From Enterobacter asburiae (GTDB lineage Bacteria > Pseudomonadota > Gammaproteobacteria > Enterobacterales > Enterobacteriaceae), in assembly GCA_011754535.1 (NCBI GenBank), contig JAAQVN010000001.1, positions 4,092,001 through 4,156,000 on the forward strand: 64,000 nt of DNA, given 5' to 3'. Below, one piece after another: positions 49,987 to 58,809 of this stretch. The notes beneath the pieces were generated by a model, which saw only the letters and a list, made by a program, of their open reading frames with translations, was not told where the DNA came from and searched no databases. Each line of letters opens with the position of its first letter. Position 1 is the first letter of the stretch. The position numbers were made by a program, and so were the translations under genes.

Positions 49987-50407
49987 ACAAATCGTCGAGC
50001 AGCGTCCGCGAGAGTTTTTTTAGCATCTCAAGCTCATCATCACTCATCCGCATACTGCAGCGAATCTGGTCCGGCAGCGCCATCACCCGTTTTTTTAGTT
50101 CTTTCGCCTTAGCGGTCAGTACGACATTTTTCATCCTTTCATCCCCCACAACCGCGATACGGTTGAGGAATTCTTTTGCCTCAAGCTTCTGAACCAGCGG
50201 GGTCAATGTGCCTGAATCAAAATAGGTCTTATCGCTGAGATCGCGAAGTGGGATGTTGTCTTTCTCATAAAGAGCCATCAAAACAACAAATTGCGGATAG
50301 GTCAGCTCCATCTCCTGCAGCAGGGGGCGGTACTGGCGCACGAAGGCATTGGTTACCGAGTACAGCGAGAAACACAGCAAATCATCTAATGTTTTGTTTT
50401 CTTTCAT
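49985..50407 (-). CDS. MarR family regulator, OhrR-like
   Basis: A 140-residue winged-helix regulator. The start at 50405-50407 gives MKENKTLDDLLCFSLYSVTN; the open frame extends to 50749 but only as a shadow of the esterase. The N-terminal Cys12 in DLLCFSLY matches the reactive Cys of OhrR, and the core YPQFVVLMALYEKDNIPL with KTYFDSGTLTPLVQKLE is OhrR-like. Family members are released from DNA when the Cys is oxidised by organic peroxide. It is divergent from a secreted esterase gene, its likely target; two palindromes lie in between. Confidence 0.87.
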   Translation of the reverse strand: MKENKTLDDLLCFSLYSVTNAFVRQYRPLLQEMELTYPQFVVLMALYEKDNIPLRDLSDKTYFDSGTLTPLVQKLEAKEFLNRIAVVGDERMKNVVLTAKAKELKKRVMALPDQIRCSMRMSDDELEMLKKLSRTLLDDL

Positions 50408-50549
50408 TTTTCTATCTACCTGAATCTGTTGTCTAAAAAAAATTATAAATAATGTTTGACCAAAAGTATCTTGTGCGCAAGTATTACACCAACAACTAAA
50501 TAGCGCGCTACTTATATATCCAATCAAATACGTTAAAAGAGGTACCACT
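50408..50549. promoter_or_regulatory. OhrR-like regulator / esterase divergent promoter region with palindromes
   Basis: The 142-base gap holds CTTGTGCGCAAG (50470-50481, one base pair off perfect) and TAGCGCGCTA (50501-50510, perfect, and extended to AAATAGCGCGCTACTT with one mismatch pair). They are good operator candidates for the MarR-type regulator. The esterase has AAGAGGTACCACT as ribosome binding region. Confidence 0.6.
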
Positions 50550-51563
50550 ATGAAAACATTAACCGCCATTCTCGTTTCTTCCGTCTTCGCGTCAGCAGCG
50601 GCATCCGCCCAAACCATCAATACTCCGGCCCCGACCGCAGGCGTGCAGGCGTTTCTTAATGTCCTGAACTCTGGCAAAGGGAAACCGATGGAACAGATGA
50701 CCCCGCAGGAGGCCCGCCAGGTACTGATCGGCGCACAGCAAGGTGCCAAACTGCCGCCCGCTCAGGTTTCTGAGAAAACGATCCAGGTAAATGGCCAGGC
50801 CATAAAACTGAAAATAGTGAAACCTGAAAACGCCAGCGGCGCGCTCCCCGTCTTTATGTTCTTCCACGGTGGCGGTTGGGTGCTGGGTGATTACCCAACC
50901 CACGAACGCTTGATCCGCGATCTGGTTCGCGCATCAGGCGCCGCAGCGGTTTACGTTGATTACACCCCGTCACCTGAAGCCCATTTCCCGGTAGCAATCA
51001 ATCAGGCCTATGAGGCGACAAAATGGGTAGCCGAGCACGGCCAGGAAATCGGCGTGGACGGTAGCCGTCTGGGTCTGGTGGGTAACAGCGTGGGCGGCAA
51101 CATGGTGGCTTCGGTGGCGCTGCAGGCCAAACAGTTCAATGGGCCAAAGATTCGCTACAACGTCATGCTCTGGCCGGTTACCGATGCGAACTTTGATACT
51201 GCCTCGTATAACCAGTTCGAAAATGGCTATTTCCTGTCAAAAAACATGATGAAATGGTTCTGGGATAACTACACCACCAGCGCTGCCGATCGCAACAATA
51301 TCCTTGCCTCTCCGCTTCGCGCCACGAGTGCACAGTTGAAAGGCTTCCCGGAAACGCTGATTCAGACAGCTGAGCTGGACGTTCTGCGGGATGAAGGTGA
51401 AGCATTCGGGCGTAAACTGGATGCAGCTGGCGTCCCGGTGACCGTCACGCGCTATAACGGCATGATCCACGACTACGGCCTGCTTAACCCGCTGAGCCAG
51501 GAGCCGACGGTTAAAGTCGCCCTTGAGCAGGCAGGTGCAGCATTGCATGAACACCTGAAATAG
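50550..51563 (+). CDS. Secreted alpha/beta hydrolase (HSL-family esterase)
   Basis: A 337-residue exported hydrolase. Signal peptide (MKTLTAILVSSVFASAAASA) precedes a hormone-sensitive-lipase type fold. HGGGWVLGDY (oxyanion hole, about 105), GNSVGGNM (nucleophile Ser near 178), DVLRDEGEAFG (catalytic Asp near 275) and MIHDYGLLN (catalytic His near 305) are all present. It probably cleaves small acyl esters in the periplasm or outside. Control by the divergent OhrR-like regulator would link it to peroxide or lipid oxidation, which is inference. Confidence 0.87.
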   Translation: MKTLTAILVSSVFASAAASAQTINTPAPTAGVQAFLNVLNSGKGKPMEQMTPQEARQVLIGAQQGAKLPPAQVSEKTIQVNGQAIKLKIVKPENASGALPVFMFFHGGGWVLGDYPTHERLIRDLVRASGAAAVYVDYTPSPEAHFPVAINQAYEATKWVAEHGQEIGVDGSRLGLVGNSVGGNMVASVALQAKQFNGPKIRYNVMLWPVTDANFDTASYNQFENGYFLSKNMMKWFWDNYTTSAADRNNILASPLRATSAQLKGFPETLIQTAELDVLRDEGEAFGRKLDAAGVPVTVTRYNGMIHDYGLLNPLSQEPTVKVALEQAGAALHEHLK

Positions 51564-51583
51564 GATCGTCATGCTTCACGCTG

Positions 51584-51610
51584 AGCACGGCCCCGGGCCG
51601 TGCTTTTTTA
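51584..51610 (+). terminator. Terminator after the esterase gene
   Basis: Stem AGCACGGC (51584-51591) / GCCGTGCT (51597-51604) with a CCCGG loop followed by TTTTTTA. Confidence 0.9.
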
Positions 51611-51622
51611 TTTCCTCTATCC

Positions 51623-51666
51623 ATAAGCGACTCATATGACAGCCTTCATTTCCGCCAGGGCATACT
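51623..51666 (+). promoter_or_regulatory. Candidate NAC site and promoter of the urease operon
   Basis: ATA-AGCGACTCA-TAT (51623-51637) is the ATA-N9-TAT core bound by the nitrogen regulator NAC. A -10-like CATACT lies at 51661-51666, putting the start near 51673 and the NAC site centre about 43 bases upstream. In Klebsiella aerogenes NAC activates the ure promoter from about -47. Confidence 0.55.
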
Positions 51667-51700
51667 GAAACGACCCCGATGGTGAGCAGATGGATGCAGC

Positions 51701-52528
51701 ATGTTAGCAGCTCAGGTCACTGATAATACTTATAAAGGCTGGCAGGCGTCGCTTGCCCTGCAGTTTTGTCACGCCCCTGAGAAAACCCTCCTGCACTCCG
51801 CTCACCACGTCGGGCCGCTTACGGTTCAGCGGCCGTTTTACCCTGAAGGGGAAACGTGCCACCTTTACCTGCTGCACCCTCCCGGCGGCGTCGTGGGGGG
51901 CGATACGCTGGACATTTCCGTTCGGCTCGATGCCAAAAGCCACGCGCTTATCACCATGCCCGGCGCCAGCAAGTTCTACCGCAGCCGCGGCCCGCAGGCG
52001 CGTCTGAGCCAGCACTTTTACCTTGATAACGACGCCACGCTGGAGTGGCTGCCGCAGGACACCATTATCTTCCCCGGCGCGAACGCCGCGCTGCGCTCCG
52101 TTTTTCACCTGAAGGCCTCCAGCACGCTGCTGGCGTGGGAGCTGTACTGTCTGGGTCGCCCGGTTATCGGTGAGACCTTCAGCCACGGCACGATGGAGAG
52201 CCGCCTTGAAATCTGGGTCGACGACGGGCCGCGCCTGATTGAGCGCCAGCATCTTAGCAACGGCGATCTCACGCCCGTCGGCGGGCATCCGTGGATCGGC
52301 ACGCTGCTGTTCTATCCGGCCCGGGAAGAACATCTCGACACGGTGCGCGCGCTGCTCGCCCCGCTGGAAAATTATGCCGGGGCGACGCTTACCGATGACC
52401 TGCTGTCGGTGCGTTTTCTCTCCCACGACAACCTGATTTGCCAGCGGGTGATGCGCGACATCTGGCAATCGCTTCGCCCGCTTCTCACAACCAAAACCGC
52501 CTGTTCGCCGCGCATCTGGCAGACATAA
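51701..52528 (+). CDS. ureD: Urease accessory protein UreD
   Basis: A 275-residue UreD (Klebsiella about 270). Characteristic blocks are [28 protein letters not shown] and [12 protein letters not shown], and the C-terminal [16 protein letters not shown]. With UreF and UreG it forms the apo-urease activation complex that transfers nickel into UreC. It is first in the operon, ureA following 10 bases after its stop. Confidence 0.95.
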   Translation: MLAAQVTDNTYKGWQASLALQFCHAPEKTLLHSAHHVGPLTVQRPFYPEGETCHLYLLHPPGGVVGGDTLDISVRLDAKSHALITMPGASKFYRSRGPQARLSQHFYLDNDATLEWLPQDTIIFPGANAALRSVFHLKASSTLLAWELYCLGRPVIGETFSHGTMESRLEIWVDDGPRLIERQHLSNGDLTPVGGHPWIGTLLFYPAREEHLDTVRALLAPLENYAGATLTDDLLSVRFLSHDNLICQRVMRDIWQSLRPLLTTKTACSPRIWQT

Positions 52529-52538
52529 GAGAAACGTT

Positions 52539-52841
52539 ATGGAACTGACTCCCAGAGAAAAAGACAAGCTGTTGCTGTTCACCGCCGCGCTGGTTGCCGA
52601 ACGCCGCCTCGCGCGCGGGGTAAAGCTCAACTACCCGGAATCGGTCGCGCTGATCAGCGCCTTCATTATGGAAGGCGCCCGCGTTGGCGAAACCGTCGCC
52701 TCGCTGATGGAGGCGGGCCGCCACGTCCTGAGGCGCGATCAGGTGATGGAGGGCGTCCCGGAAATGATCCCGGATATTCAGGTGGAAGCCACCTTCCCGG
52801 ACGGTTCCAAGCTCGTCACCGTCCACAACCCGATCGTCTAA
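52539..52841 (+). CDS. ureA: Urease gamma subunit
   Basis: A 100-residue gamma subunit of standard length, [21 protein letters not shown] onwards, with [17 protein letters not shown] and [22 protein letters not shown]. Structural subunit of the (alpha-beta-gamma)3 enzyme that hydrolyses urea to ammonia and carbamate. A GAGAAACGTT segment precedes the start. Confidence 0.97.
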   Translation: MELTPREKDKLLLFTAALVAERRLARGVKLNYPESVALISAFIMEGARVGETVASLMEAGRHVLRRDQVMEGVPEMIPDIQVEATFPDGSKLVTVHNPIV

Positions 52842-52851
52842 GGAGCGCGTG

Positions 52852-53166
52852 ATGATCCCAGGTGAATACCAGATCCAGCCCGGCACTATTACGATCAACG
52901 TCGGGCGAGAAACCCAAAGCGTGATTGTCGAAAACCACGGCGACAGGCCGATCCAGGTCGGCTCGCACTACCACTTTTACGAGGTCAACCCGGCGCTGAA
53001 GTTTGACCGGGAAACCACCAAAGGCTATCGGCTGAACATCCCGGCGGGTACTGCCGTGCGCTTCGAACCCGGCCAGAAGCGGGAAGTGACGCTGGTTCAG
53101 GTGACGGGCGCGCAGCGCATTTTTGGCTTTCGCGGCGAGGTGATGGGCGAGGTGAAACATGGCTGA
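52852..53166 (+). CDS. ureB: Urease beta subunit
   Basis: A 104-residue beta subunit. The ATG at 52852 follows AAGGAGCG and gives [11 protein letters not shown]; an adjacent GTG at 52849 adds one residue. Blocks [17 protein letters not shown] and [15 protein letters not shown] are family signatures. Its stop overlaps the ureC start by 8 bases, so they are translationally coupled. Confidence 0.96.
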   Translation: MIPGEYQIQPGTITINVGRETQSVIVENHGDRPIQVGSHYHFYEVNPALKFDRETTKGYRLNIPAGTAVRFEPGQKREVTLVQVTGAQRIFGFRGEVMGEVKHG

Positions 53167-54862
53167 CATTTCACGCCAGGCCTATGCCGACATGTTCGGC
53201 CCCACCACCGGCGATAAGGTCCGGCTTGCAGACAGCGAGCTGTGGATCGAAGTGGAGGACGATTTCACGGTCTACGGCGAAGAGGTCAAGTTCGGCGGCG
53301 GGAAGGTGATCCGCGACGGCATGGGCCAGGGACAGATGACCGCGGACGGCTGCGTGGATCTGGTTCTCACTAATGCGCTGATCGTCGATCACTGGGGGAT
53401 CGTGAAGGCCGATATCGGCGTGAAGAACGGAAGGATCTTTGCCGTCGGTAAAGCCGGGAACCCTGACATTCAGCCTGGCGTGACGATCCCGATTGGCGCG
53501 GCAACGGAAGTGATTGCCGCCGAGGGGAAGATCGTCACCGCCGGCGGGATCGACACCCACATCCACTGGATCTGCCCGCAGCAGGCGGAAGAGGCGCTGG
53601 TCTCCGGCGTCACCACCATGATCGGCGGCGGCACCGGACCGGCGGCGGGCACCAACGCCACCACCTGTACGCCGGGGCCATGGTATATCGCACGCATGCT
53701 GCAGGCTGCCGATACGCTGCCGGTGAATATCGGCCTGCTCGGCAAGGGGAACGGCTCCAACCCGGACGCCCTTCGCGAGCAGATTGCCGCCGGCGCCATC
53801 GGGCTGAAGATCCACGAAGACTGGGGTGCGACGCCCGCGGCGATCAACTGCTCGCTGGAAGTCGCGGAAGAGATGGATATTCAGGTGGCGCTGCACAGCG
53901 ACACGCTGAACGAGTCCGGGTTTGTCGAAGACACGCTGGCGGCTATCGCCGGGCGCACCATCCACACCTTCCACACCGAAGGCGCGGGCGGCGGCCACGC
54001 GCCGGATATTATCACCGCCTGCGCGCACCCGAATATTCTGCCCTCCTCCACCAACCCGACCCTGCCCTACACGGTGAACACCATCGACGAGCATCTCGAC
54101 ATGCTGATGGTCTGCCATCACCTCGATCCGGATATCGCCGAGGACGTGGCGTTTGCCGAATCGCGCATTCGCCGGGAAACCATCGCCGCGGAAGACGTGC
54201 TGCACGACATCGGCGCGTTCTCGCTCACCTCGTCAGATTCACAGGCCATGGGCCGCGTCGGGGAAGTGATTATCCGCACCTGGCAGGTGGCACACCGCAT
54301 GAAGGTCCAGCGCGGCGCGCTGCCGGAAGAGACGGGCGAGAACGATAACTTCCGCGTGAAGCGCTATGTCGCCAAGTACACCATTAACCCGGCGCTCACC
54401 CACGGCATCGCCCACGAAGTCGGTTCGATTGAGGCGGGCAAGCTTGCGGATCTGGTGGTCTGGTCCCCGGCGTTCTTCGGCGTCAAGCCCGCCACCATCG
54501 TCAAGGGCGGGATGATCGCCTGTGCGCCAATGGGTGATATCAACGCCTCGATCCCAACGCCGCAGCCGGTGCATTATCGTCCGATGTTTGGATCGCTGGG
54601 CGCCGCGCGCCACGCCACACGGCTGACGTTTATCTCGCAGGCCGCCAGTGCGAACGGCATCCCGCAGCAGCTCAACCTGCAGAGCGCCACCGCGGTGGTG
54701 AAAGGCTGCCGGACGGTGAAAAAGGCGGACATGATCCACAACGGTTTACAGCCGAACATCACCGTCGACTCACAAACCTATGAGGTGCGCGTCGACGGCG
54801 AACTGATAACCAGCGAACCGGCCGACGTTCTGCCGATGGCGCAACGCTATTTCCTGTTTTGA
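53159..54862 (+). CDS. ureC: Urease alpha (catalytic) subunit
   Basis: A 567-residue catalytic subunit, the length of Klebsiella UreC. Nickel ligands and active-site parts are intact: [14 protein letters not shown] (His134, His136), [12 protein letters not shown] (carbamylated Lys217), [12 protein letters not shown] (His219/246 region), [16 protein letters not shown] (His272), the mobile flap [13 protein letters not shown] with the Cys and His (319, 320), and [12 protein letters not shown] (Asp360). Complete and likely active. Confidence 0.98.
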   Translation: MADISRQAYADMFGPTTGDKVRLADSELWIEVEDDFTVYGEEVKFGGGKVIRDGMGQGQMTADGCVDLVLTNALIVDHWGIVKADIGVKNGRIFAVGKAGNPDIQPGVTIPIGAATEVIAAEGKIVTAGGIDTHIHWICPQQAEEALVSGVTTMIGGGTGPAAGTNATTCTPGPWYIARMLQAADTLPVNIGLLGKGNGSNPDALREQIAAGAIGLKIHEDWGATPAAINCSLEVAEEMDIQVALHSDTLNESGFVEDTLAAIAGRTIHTFHTEGAGGGHAPDIITACAHPNILPSSTNPTLPYTVNTIDEHLDMLMVCHHLDPDIAEDVAFAESRIRRETIAAEDVLHDIGAFSLTSSDSQAMGRVGEVIIRTWQVAHRMKVQRGALPEETGENDNFRVKRYVAKYTINPALTHGIAHEVGSIEAGKLADLVVWSPAFFGVKPATIVKGGMIACAPMGDINASIPTPQPVHYRPMFGSLGAARHATRLTFISQAASANGIPQQLNLQSATAVVKGCRTVKKADMIHNGLQPNITVDSQTYEVRVDGELITSEPADVLPMAQRYFLF

Positions 54863-54871
54863 GGAGTGATG

Positions 54872-55336
54872 ATGATCTATTTAACCCAACGCCTGGACCA
54901 CGCGCACCCGATCACCGCCAGCGTCACGCTGCCGATTGACGTGCGGGTGAAAAGCCGTGCCCGCGTGTCGCTGAACGACGGGCGCGAAGCCGGGCTGATG
55001 CTGCCGCGCGGCCTGCTGCTGCGCGGGGGCGACCTGCTGACCACCGACGACGGCAGTGAGGTGATCGAAGTGATCGCAGCGGCTGAGTCCGTCTCCGTGG
55101 TGCGCTGCGCCGACCCGTTCCTGATGGCCCGCGCCTGCTACCACCTGGGCAACCGCCACGTGCCGCTGCAGGTCATACCCGGCGAGCTTCGCTATCACCA
55201 CGACCACGTTCTCGACAACATGCTGCGCCAGTTCGGGCTGGACGTAACCTACGCCAGCCTGCCATTTGAACCGGAAGCGGGCGCGTACGCCAGCGATGCC
55301 CACAGCCACAGCCATTCTCACGCTCATTCACATTAA
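54872..55336 (+). CDS. ureE: Urease accessory metallochaperone UreE
   Basis: A 154-residue UreE from the ATG at 54872, 5 bases after GAGGAG; GTG 54866 and ATG 54869 are in frame. The N-terminal peptide-binding domain is followed by the nickel-binding domain (CYHLGNRHVPLQV, YHHDHVLDNML with the conserved interface His). It ends in a His/Ser-rich tail DAHSHSHSHAHSH that binds nickel. It delivers nickel to UreG. Confidence 0.95.
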   Translation: MIYLTQRLDHAHPITASVTLPIDVRVKSRARVSLNDGREAGLMLPRGLLLRGGDLLTTDDGSEVIEVIAAAESVSVVRCADPFLMARACYHLGNRHVPLQVIPGELRYHHDHVLDNMLRQFGLDVTYASLPFEPEAGAYASDAHSHSHSHAHSH

Positions 55337-55345
55337 GGACTCCTC

Positions 55346-55885
55346 ATGCGCAAGTATTTACCGCTGTTTCTGCTGGCCGTTTCCGTACCGGCGCTCGCCC
55401 ATCCCGGCCACGGTGCCGACAGCTTTCAGGCCGGCTTTCTCCACCCGCTAACCGGGCTCGATCACCTGCTGATGTTAGCAGGCGCCGGCGTGCTCTCGGC
55501 GCTGAGCGGCCGCAAGCTCCTGCTGCCGTTTGCCACCCTCGGCATGATGCTCGTTGGCGCCATTGCGGGCAACCTGCTCGGCGGCTTCAGCGGCATGGAG
55601 ATGCTGATTATCGCCTCGCTGGCGGTATCCGGCGTGATGATGTTTAAAACTGAAAACCGTCTGCTGCTGGCGGTGCCTGCCCTGGCGATGTTCCACGGCT
55701 GGGCGCACGGCGTGGAGATGTCCGGCCACAACTTCTGGCTCTTCACCAGCGGCTTTATGTTCGCCAGTGCCACGATGCTGTGCGCCAGTTTCGCCGCAGG
55801 GCTGCTGCTTCGCCGTCACGACGGCCTGCGTAAAACCTTCGGCGGCGGGCTGATCGTCTCCGCCCTGCTGGCGCTGATGAGCTGA
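55346..55885 (+). CDS. ureJ: HupE/UreJ family membrane protein
   Basis: A 179-residue HupE/UreJ protein with signal peptide ([15 protein letters not shown]) followed by [22 protein letters not shown], the His-rich metal-site signature, and about six membrane helices including [13 protein letters not shown]. The family is proposed to move nickel across the inner membrane. It lies between ureE and ureF and its TGATGG stop overlaps the ureF start by one base. The Klebsiella operon lacks it, so this operon is of the extended type. Confidence 0.92.
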   Translation: MRKYLPLFLLAVSVPALAHPGHGADSFQAGFLHPLTGLDHLLMLAGAGVLSALSGRKLLLPFATLGMMLVGAIAGNLLGGFSGMEMLIIASLAVSGVMMFKTENRLLLAVPALAMFHGWAHGVEMSGHNFWLFTSGFMFASATMLCASFAAGLLLRRHDGLRKTFGGGLIVSALLALMS

Positions 55886-56559
55886 TGGAGCACGCCCGCC
55901 AGAGGCTGCGCCTGATGCAGCTCTCCAGCAGCAGCCTGCCGGTCGGGTCGTTTACCTGGTCACAGGGGCTGGAGTGGGCCGTTGAGGCGGGCTGGGTAAC
56001 CGACGCCGGGGCCTTTAAACGCTGGCAAATTCAGCAGATGGAGCAGAGCTTTTTCTGCGTCGATCTGCCGCTGTTTATCCGTCTTTATCAGGCCTGTGAG
56101 CGTAGCGATCTTACAAGTGCAAAACGCTGGACGGCATACCTTCTCGCCTGCCGGGAAACGCGCGAGCTGCGCGAAGAGGAGCGCAACCGCGGGGCGGCCT
56201 TTACCCGTCTGGTTAAAAGCTGGGAGCCGGACTGCCCGGCAGAGTGGCTGTCGCTGTTTGCGCAGAGCCAGCTCTGCGGCATGGCGTGGCTTGGCGTTCG
56301 CTGGGGCATTGGCGCGCATGAGCTGGCGCTGAGCCTCGGCTACAGCTGGATTGAGAGCGCGGTGATGGCGGGCGTCAAGCTGGTGCCGTTTGGGCAACAG
56401 GCCGCGCAGCAGCTGATTATCGAGCTGAGCGACCACTACGCCGCTGGTTTTGAACAGGCATTTTTACGTCGCGACGACGCGCTGGGGGCAGCAACGCCGC
56501 TCTCCGCCATCGCCTCCGCGCGCCACGAAACCCAATATTCACGACTATTCCGTTCCTGA
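55885..56559 (+). CDS. ureF: Urease accessory protein UreF
   Basis: A 224-residue all-helical UreF of the usual length. Family parts are [22 protein letters not shown] near the N-terminus and the C-terminal R(H)[10 protein letters not shown] tail that binds UreD. It couples UreD to UreG and gates GTP hydrolysis during nickel insertion. The start overlaps the ureJ stop. Confidence 0.95.
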   Translation: MEHARQRLRLMQLSSSSLPVGSFTWSQGLEWAVEAGWVTDAGAFKRWQIQQMEQSFFCVDLPLFIRLYQACERSDLTSAKRWTAYLLACRETRELREEERNRGAAFTRLVKSWEPDCPAEWLSLFAQSQLCGMAWLGVRWGIGAHELALSLGYSWIESAVMAGVKLVPFGQQAAQQLIIELSDHYAAGFEQAFLRRDDALGAATPLSAIASARHETQYSRLFRS

Positions 56560-56568
56560 GGAGTCAAC

Positions 56569-57186
56569 ATGGCTGATTACAAACATCCCCTGCGCGTGGG
56601 CGTGGGTGGCCCGGTAGGGTCGGGAAAAACCGCGCTGCTGGAAGCGCTCTGCAAGGCAATGCGCAACACGTATCACCTGGCGGTGGTGACCAACGATATC
56701 TACACCAAAGAGGATCAGCGCATCCTCACCGAGGCGGGCGCGCTGGAGCCGGAGCGCATCGTGGGCGTGGAGACGGGCGGCTGTCCGCATACTGCCATCC
56801 GCGAAGATGCCTCAATGAACCTGGCGGCGGTGGAAGCGTTGAGCGAGAAGTTCGGCAATCTGGATCTGATCTTCGTTGAAAGCGGCGGCGATAACCTGAG
56901 CGCCACCTTCAGCCCGGAGCTGGCGGATCTGACCATCTATGTGATCGACGTTGCCGAAGGGGAAAAAATTCCGCGCAAGGGCGGACCGGGGATCACCAAA
57001 TCCGACTTTTTGGTGATAAACAAAACCGACCTCGCGCCGTACGTGGGGGCGTCGCTGGAGGTGATGGAGCGCGATACTAACCGCATGCGCGGCGAGCGTC
57101 CCTGGACGTTTACCAATCTTAAAGCGGGAGACGGTTTAGCGACGATTATTGCGTTTCTGGAAGAGAAAGGGATGCTGCGGATGTAG
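56569..57186 (+). CDS. ureG: Urease accessory GTPase UreG
   Basis: A 205-residue SIMIBI GTPase, standard length. The P-loop is [15 protein letters not shown] (about 14-28), the metal motif [11 protein letters not shown] supplies the conserved Cys-Pro-His nickel site (about 68), and [10 protein letters not shown] is the guanine-specificity loop. It drives nickel transfer to urease with GTP. It closes the operon; a CCCTCTCCCC palindrome follows. Confidence 0.97.
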   Translation: MADYKHPLRVGVGGPVGSGKTALLEALCKAMRNTYHLAVVTNDIYTKEDQRILTEAGALEPERIVGVETGGCPHTAIREDASMNLAAVEALSEKFGNLDLIFVESGGDNLSATFSPELADLTIYVIDVAEGEKIPRKGGPGITKSDFLVINKTDLAPYVGASLEVMERDTNRMRGERPWTFTNLKAGDGLATIIAFLEEKGMLRM

Positions 57187-57196
57187 TTGTAAATTT

Positions 57197-57219
57197 CCCT
57201 CTCCCCTGTGGGGAGAGGG
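57197..57219. terminator. Palindrome between ureG and tsaD (CCCTCTCCC family)
   Basis: Perfect 10-bp stem CCCTCTCCCC / GGGGAGAGGG with a TGT-type loop, followed by TCAGGGGG, between convergent genes. Confidence 0.6.
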
Positions 57220-57228
57220 TCAGGGGGA

Positions 57229-58242
57229 TTACGCCTCCGGCAGTTCCGCCAGCGGCCAGCGCGGACGCACGGACACGCTCAGGTCGGACGTTGCACCCGC
57301 ATTCAGGCGCACCATTCCGGCGTAAGCGATCATCGCGCCGTTATCGGTACAGAATTCCGGACGCGCGTAGAACACTTCCCCGCGGCGCTTTTGCATCATC
57401 TCGGCGAGCTTCGCGCGCAGCGTGCGGTTAGCGCTGACGCCGCCCGCCATCACCAGACGCTTAAAGCCGGTCTGATCCAGCGCGCGCTTGCACTTGATCA
57501 TCAGCGTGTCCACCACCGCATCTTCAAACGCGCGGGCGATATCGGCGCGGGTCTGCTCGCTGTCGTCGTTATTACGGATGGTATTCGCCGCGAAGGTTTT
57601 CAGCCCGGAGAAGCTGAAATCCAGCCCCGGACGGTCGGTCATCGGACGCGGGAAGACAAAGCGCCCTTCCGTTCCCTGTGACGCCATTTTCGAGAGCATC
57701 GGGCCGCCCGGGTAATCGAGACCCAGCAGCTTGGCGGTTTTGTCGAAGGCTTCACCGGCGGCATCGTCGATCGACTCGCCCAGCAGCTCGTACTTGCCAA
57801 TGCCCGTTACGCTAATCAGTTGGGTATGCCCACCCGAGACCAGCAGCGCCACAAACGGGAATTCAGGCGGATTTTCTTCCAGCATAGGTGCCAGAAGGTG
57901 CCCTTCCATATGGTGAACCGGAATGGCCGGAACATCCCACGCGAAGGCCAGCGACCGGCCAACCGTCGCGCCAACCAGCAGCGCACCGACCAGGCCCGGC
58001 CCCGCGGTATAGGCCACGGCGTCAATATCGGTTGAGCTTAATCCGGCCTCTTTCAGCGCCGCCTGAATCAGGGGAACCGTTTTACGCACGTGGTCACGAG
58101 AGGCCAGTTCCGGCACGACGCCGCCGTAGTCAGCGTGCAATTTCACCTGACTATACAGCTGGTTGGCCAGAAGCCCTTTTTCGTCGTCGTAAATGGCGAT
58201 GCCGGTTTCATCGCAGGATGTTTCAATACCCAGTACACGCAT
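57229..58242 (-). CDS. tsaD: tRNA N6-adenosine threonylcarbamoyltransferase TsaD
   Basis: A 337-residue ASKHA-fold enzyme of the E. coli length. Metal His are in [13 protein letters not shown] (about 110-115), the ATP part in [15 protein letters not shown] at the start and [10 protein letters not shown]. With TsaB and TsaE it makes t6A at position 37 of ANN-decoding tRNAs. It is divergent from rpsU, the classical arrangement. Confidence 0.97.
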   Translation of the reverse strand: MRVLGIETSCDETGIAIYDDEKGLLANQLYSQVKLHADYGGVVPELASRDHVRKTVPLIQAALKEAGLSSTDIDAVAYTAGPGLVGALLVGATVGRSLAFAWDVPAIPVHHMEGHLLAPMLEENPPEFPFVALLVSGGHTQLISVTGIGKYELLGESIDDAAGEAFDKTAKLLGLDYPGGPMLSKMASQGTEGRFVFPRPMTDRPGLDFSFSGLKTFAANTIRNNDDSEQTRADIARAFEDAVVDTLMIKCKRALDQTGFKRLVMAGGVSANRTLRAKLAEMMQKRRGEVFYARPEFCTDNGAMIAYAGMVRLNAGATSDLSVSVRPRWPLAELPEA

Positions 58243-58307
58243 GACTTGTTTTACCTCGTTTCAATACCGCGCAGTGTAGAGCCTGGGCGGGTTGATGTAA
58301 AACTTTG

Positions 58308-58337
58308 TTCGCCCCAGGAGGAAGGCTCGTGTATACT
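58308..58337 (+). promoter_or_regulatory. rpsU-dnaG-rpoD promoter P1
   Basis: -35 TTCGCC (58308-58313) and -10 TATACT (58332-58337) with an 18-base spacer. The surrounding sequence is very close to the E. coli P1 of the macromolecular synthesis operon. Confidence 0.6.
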
Positions 58338-58378
58338 CCTCACCCTTATTAAAGTCCCTTTCAAAATCGCATCGGTGC

Positions 58379-58408
58379 TTTACAAAGCAGCAGCATTTGC
58401 AGTAAAAT
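58379..58408 (+). promoter_or_regulatory. rpsU-dnaG-rpoD promoter P2
   Basis: -35 TTTACA (58379-58384) and -10 TAAAAT (58403-58408) with an 18-base spacer, about 70 bases before rpsU, as in E. coli P2. Confidence 0.65.
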
Positions 58409-58439
58409 TCCGCACCATTTTGAAATAAGCTGGCGTTGA

Positions 58440-58694
<255 letters not shown>

Positions 58695-58741
58695 TCTCTT
58701 GAGGGTCAACACCCTCAATTGACAGACAGAGTAGTAGTCGT

Positions 58742-58778
58742 AAGGCCGTGCTTCCGGAAGGAATGCGCGGCTTGTTTT
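58742..58778 (+). terminator. Terminator between rpsU and dnaG
   Basis: AAGGCCGTGC TTCC pairs with GGAAGGAATGCGCGGCTT to form an imperfect stem, followed by GTTTT. In E. coli the T1 terminator at the same place reduces transcription into dnaG. Confidence 0.7.
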
Positions 58779-58809
58779 CGTTTATAAGTCGCTTAAATTT
58801 TTGGGGCAT

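Noticed and set aside
51704..52630. Reverse open frame of 308 codons opposite ureD-ureA
   Set aside because: Covers two real genes on the other strand and resembles nothing known.
53171..54205. Reverse open frame of 344 codons opposite ureC
   Set aside because: Antisense shadow of a high-GC gene; the ureC frame carries all nickel ligands.
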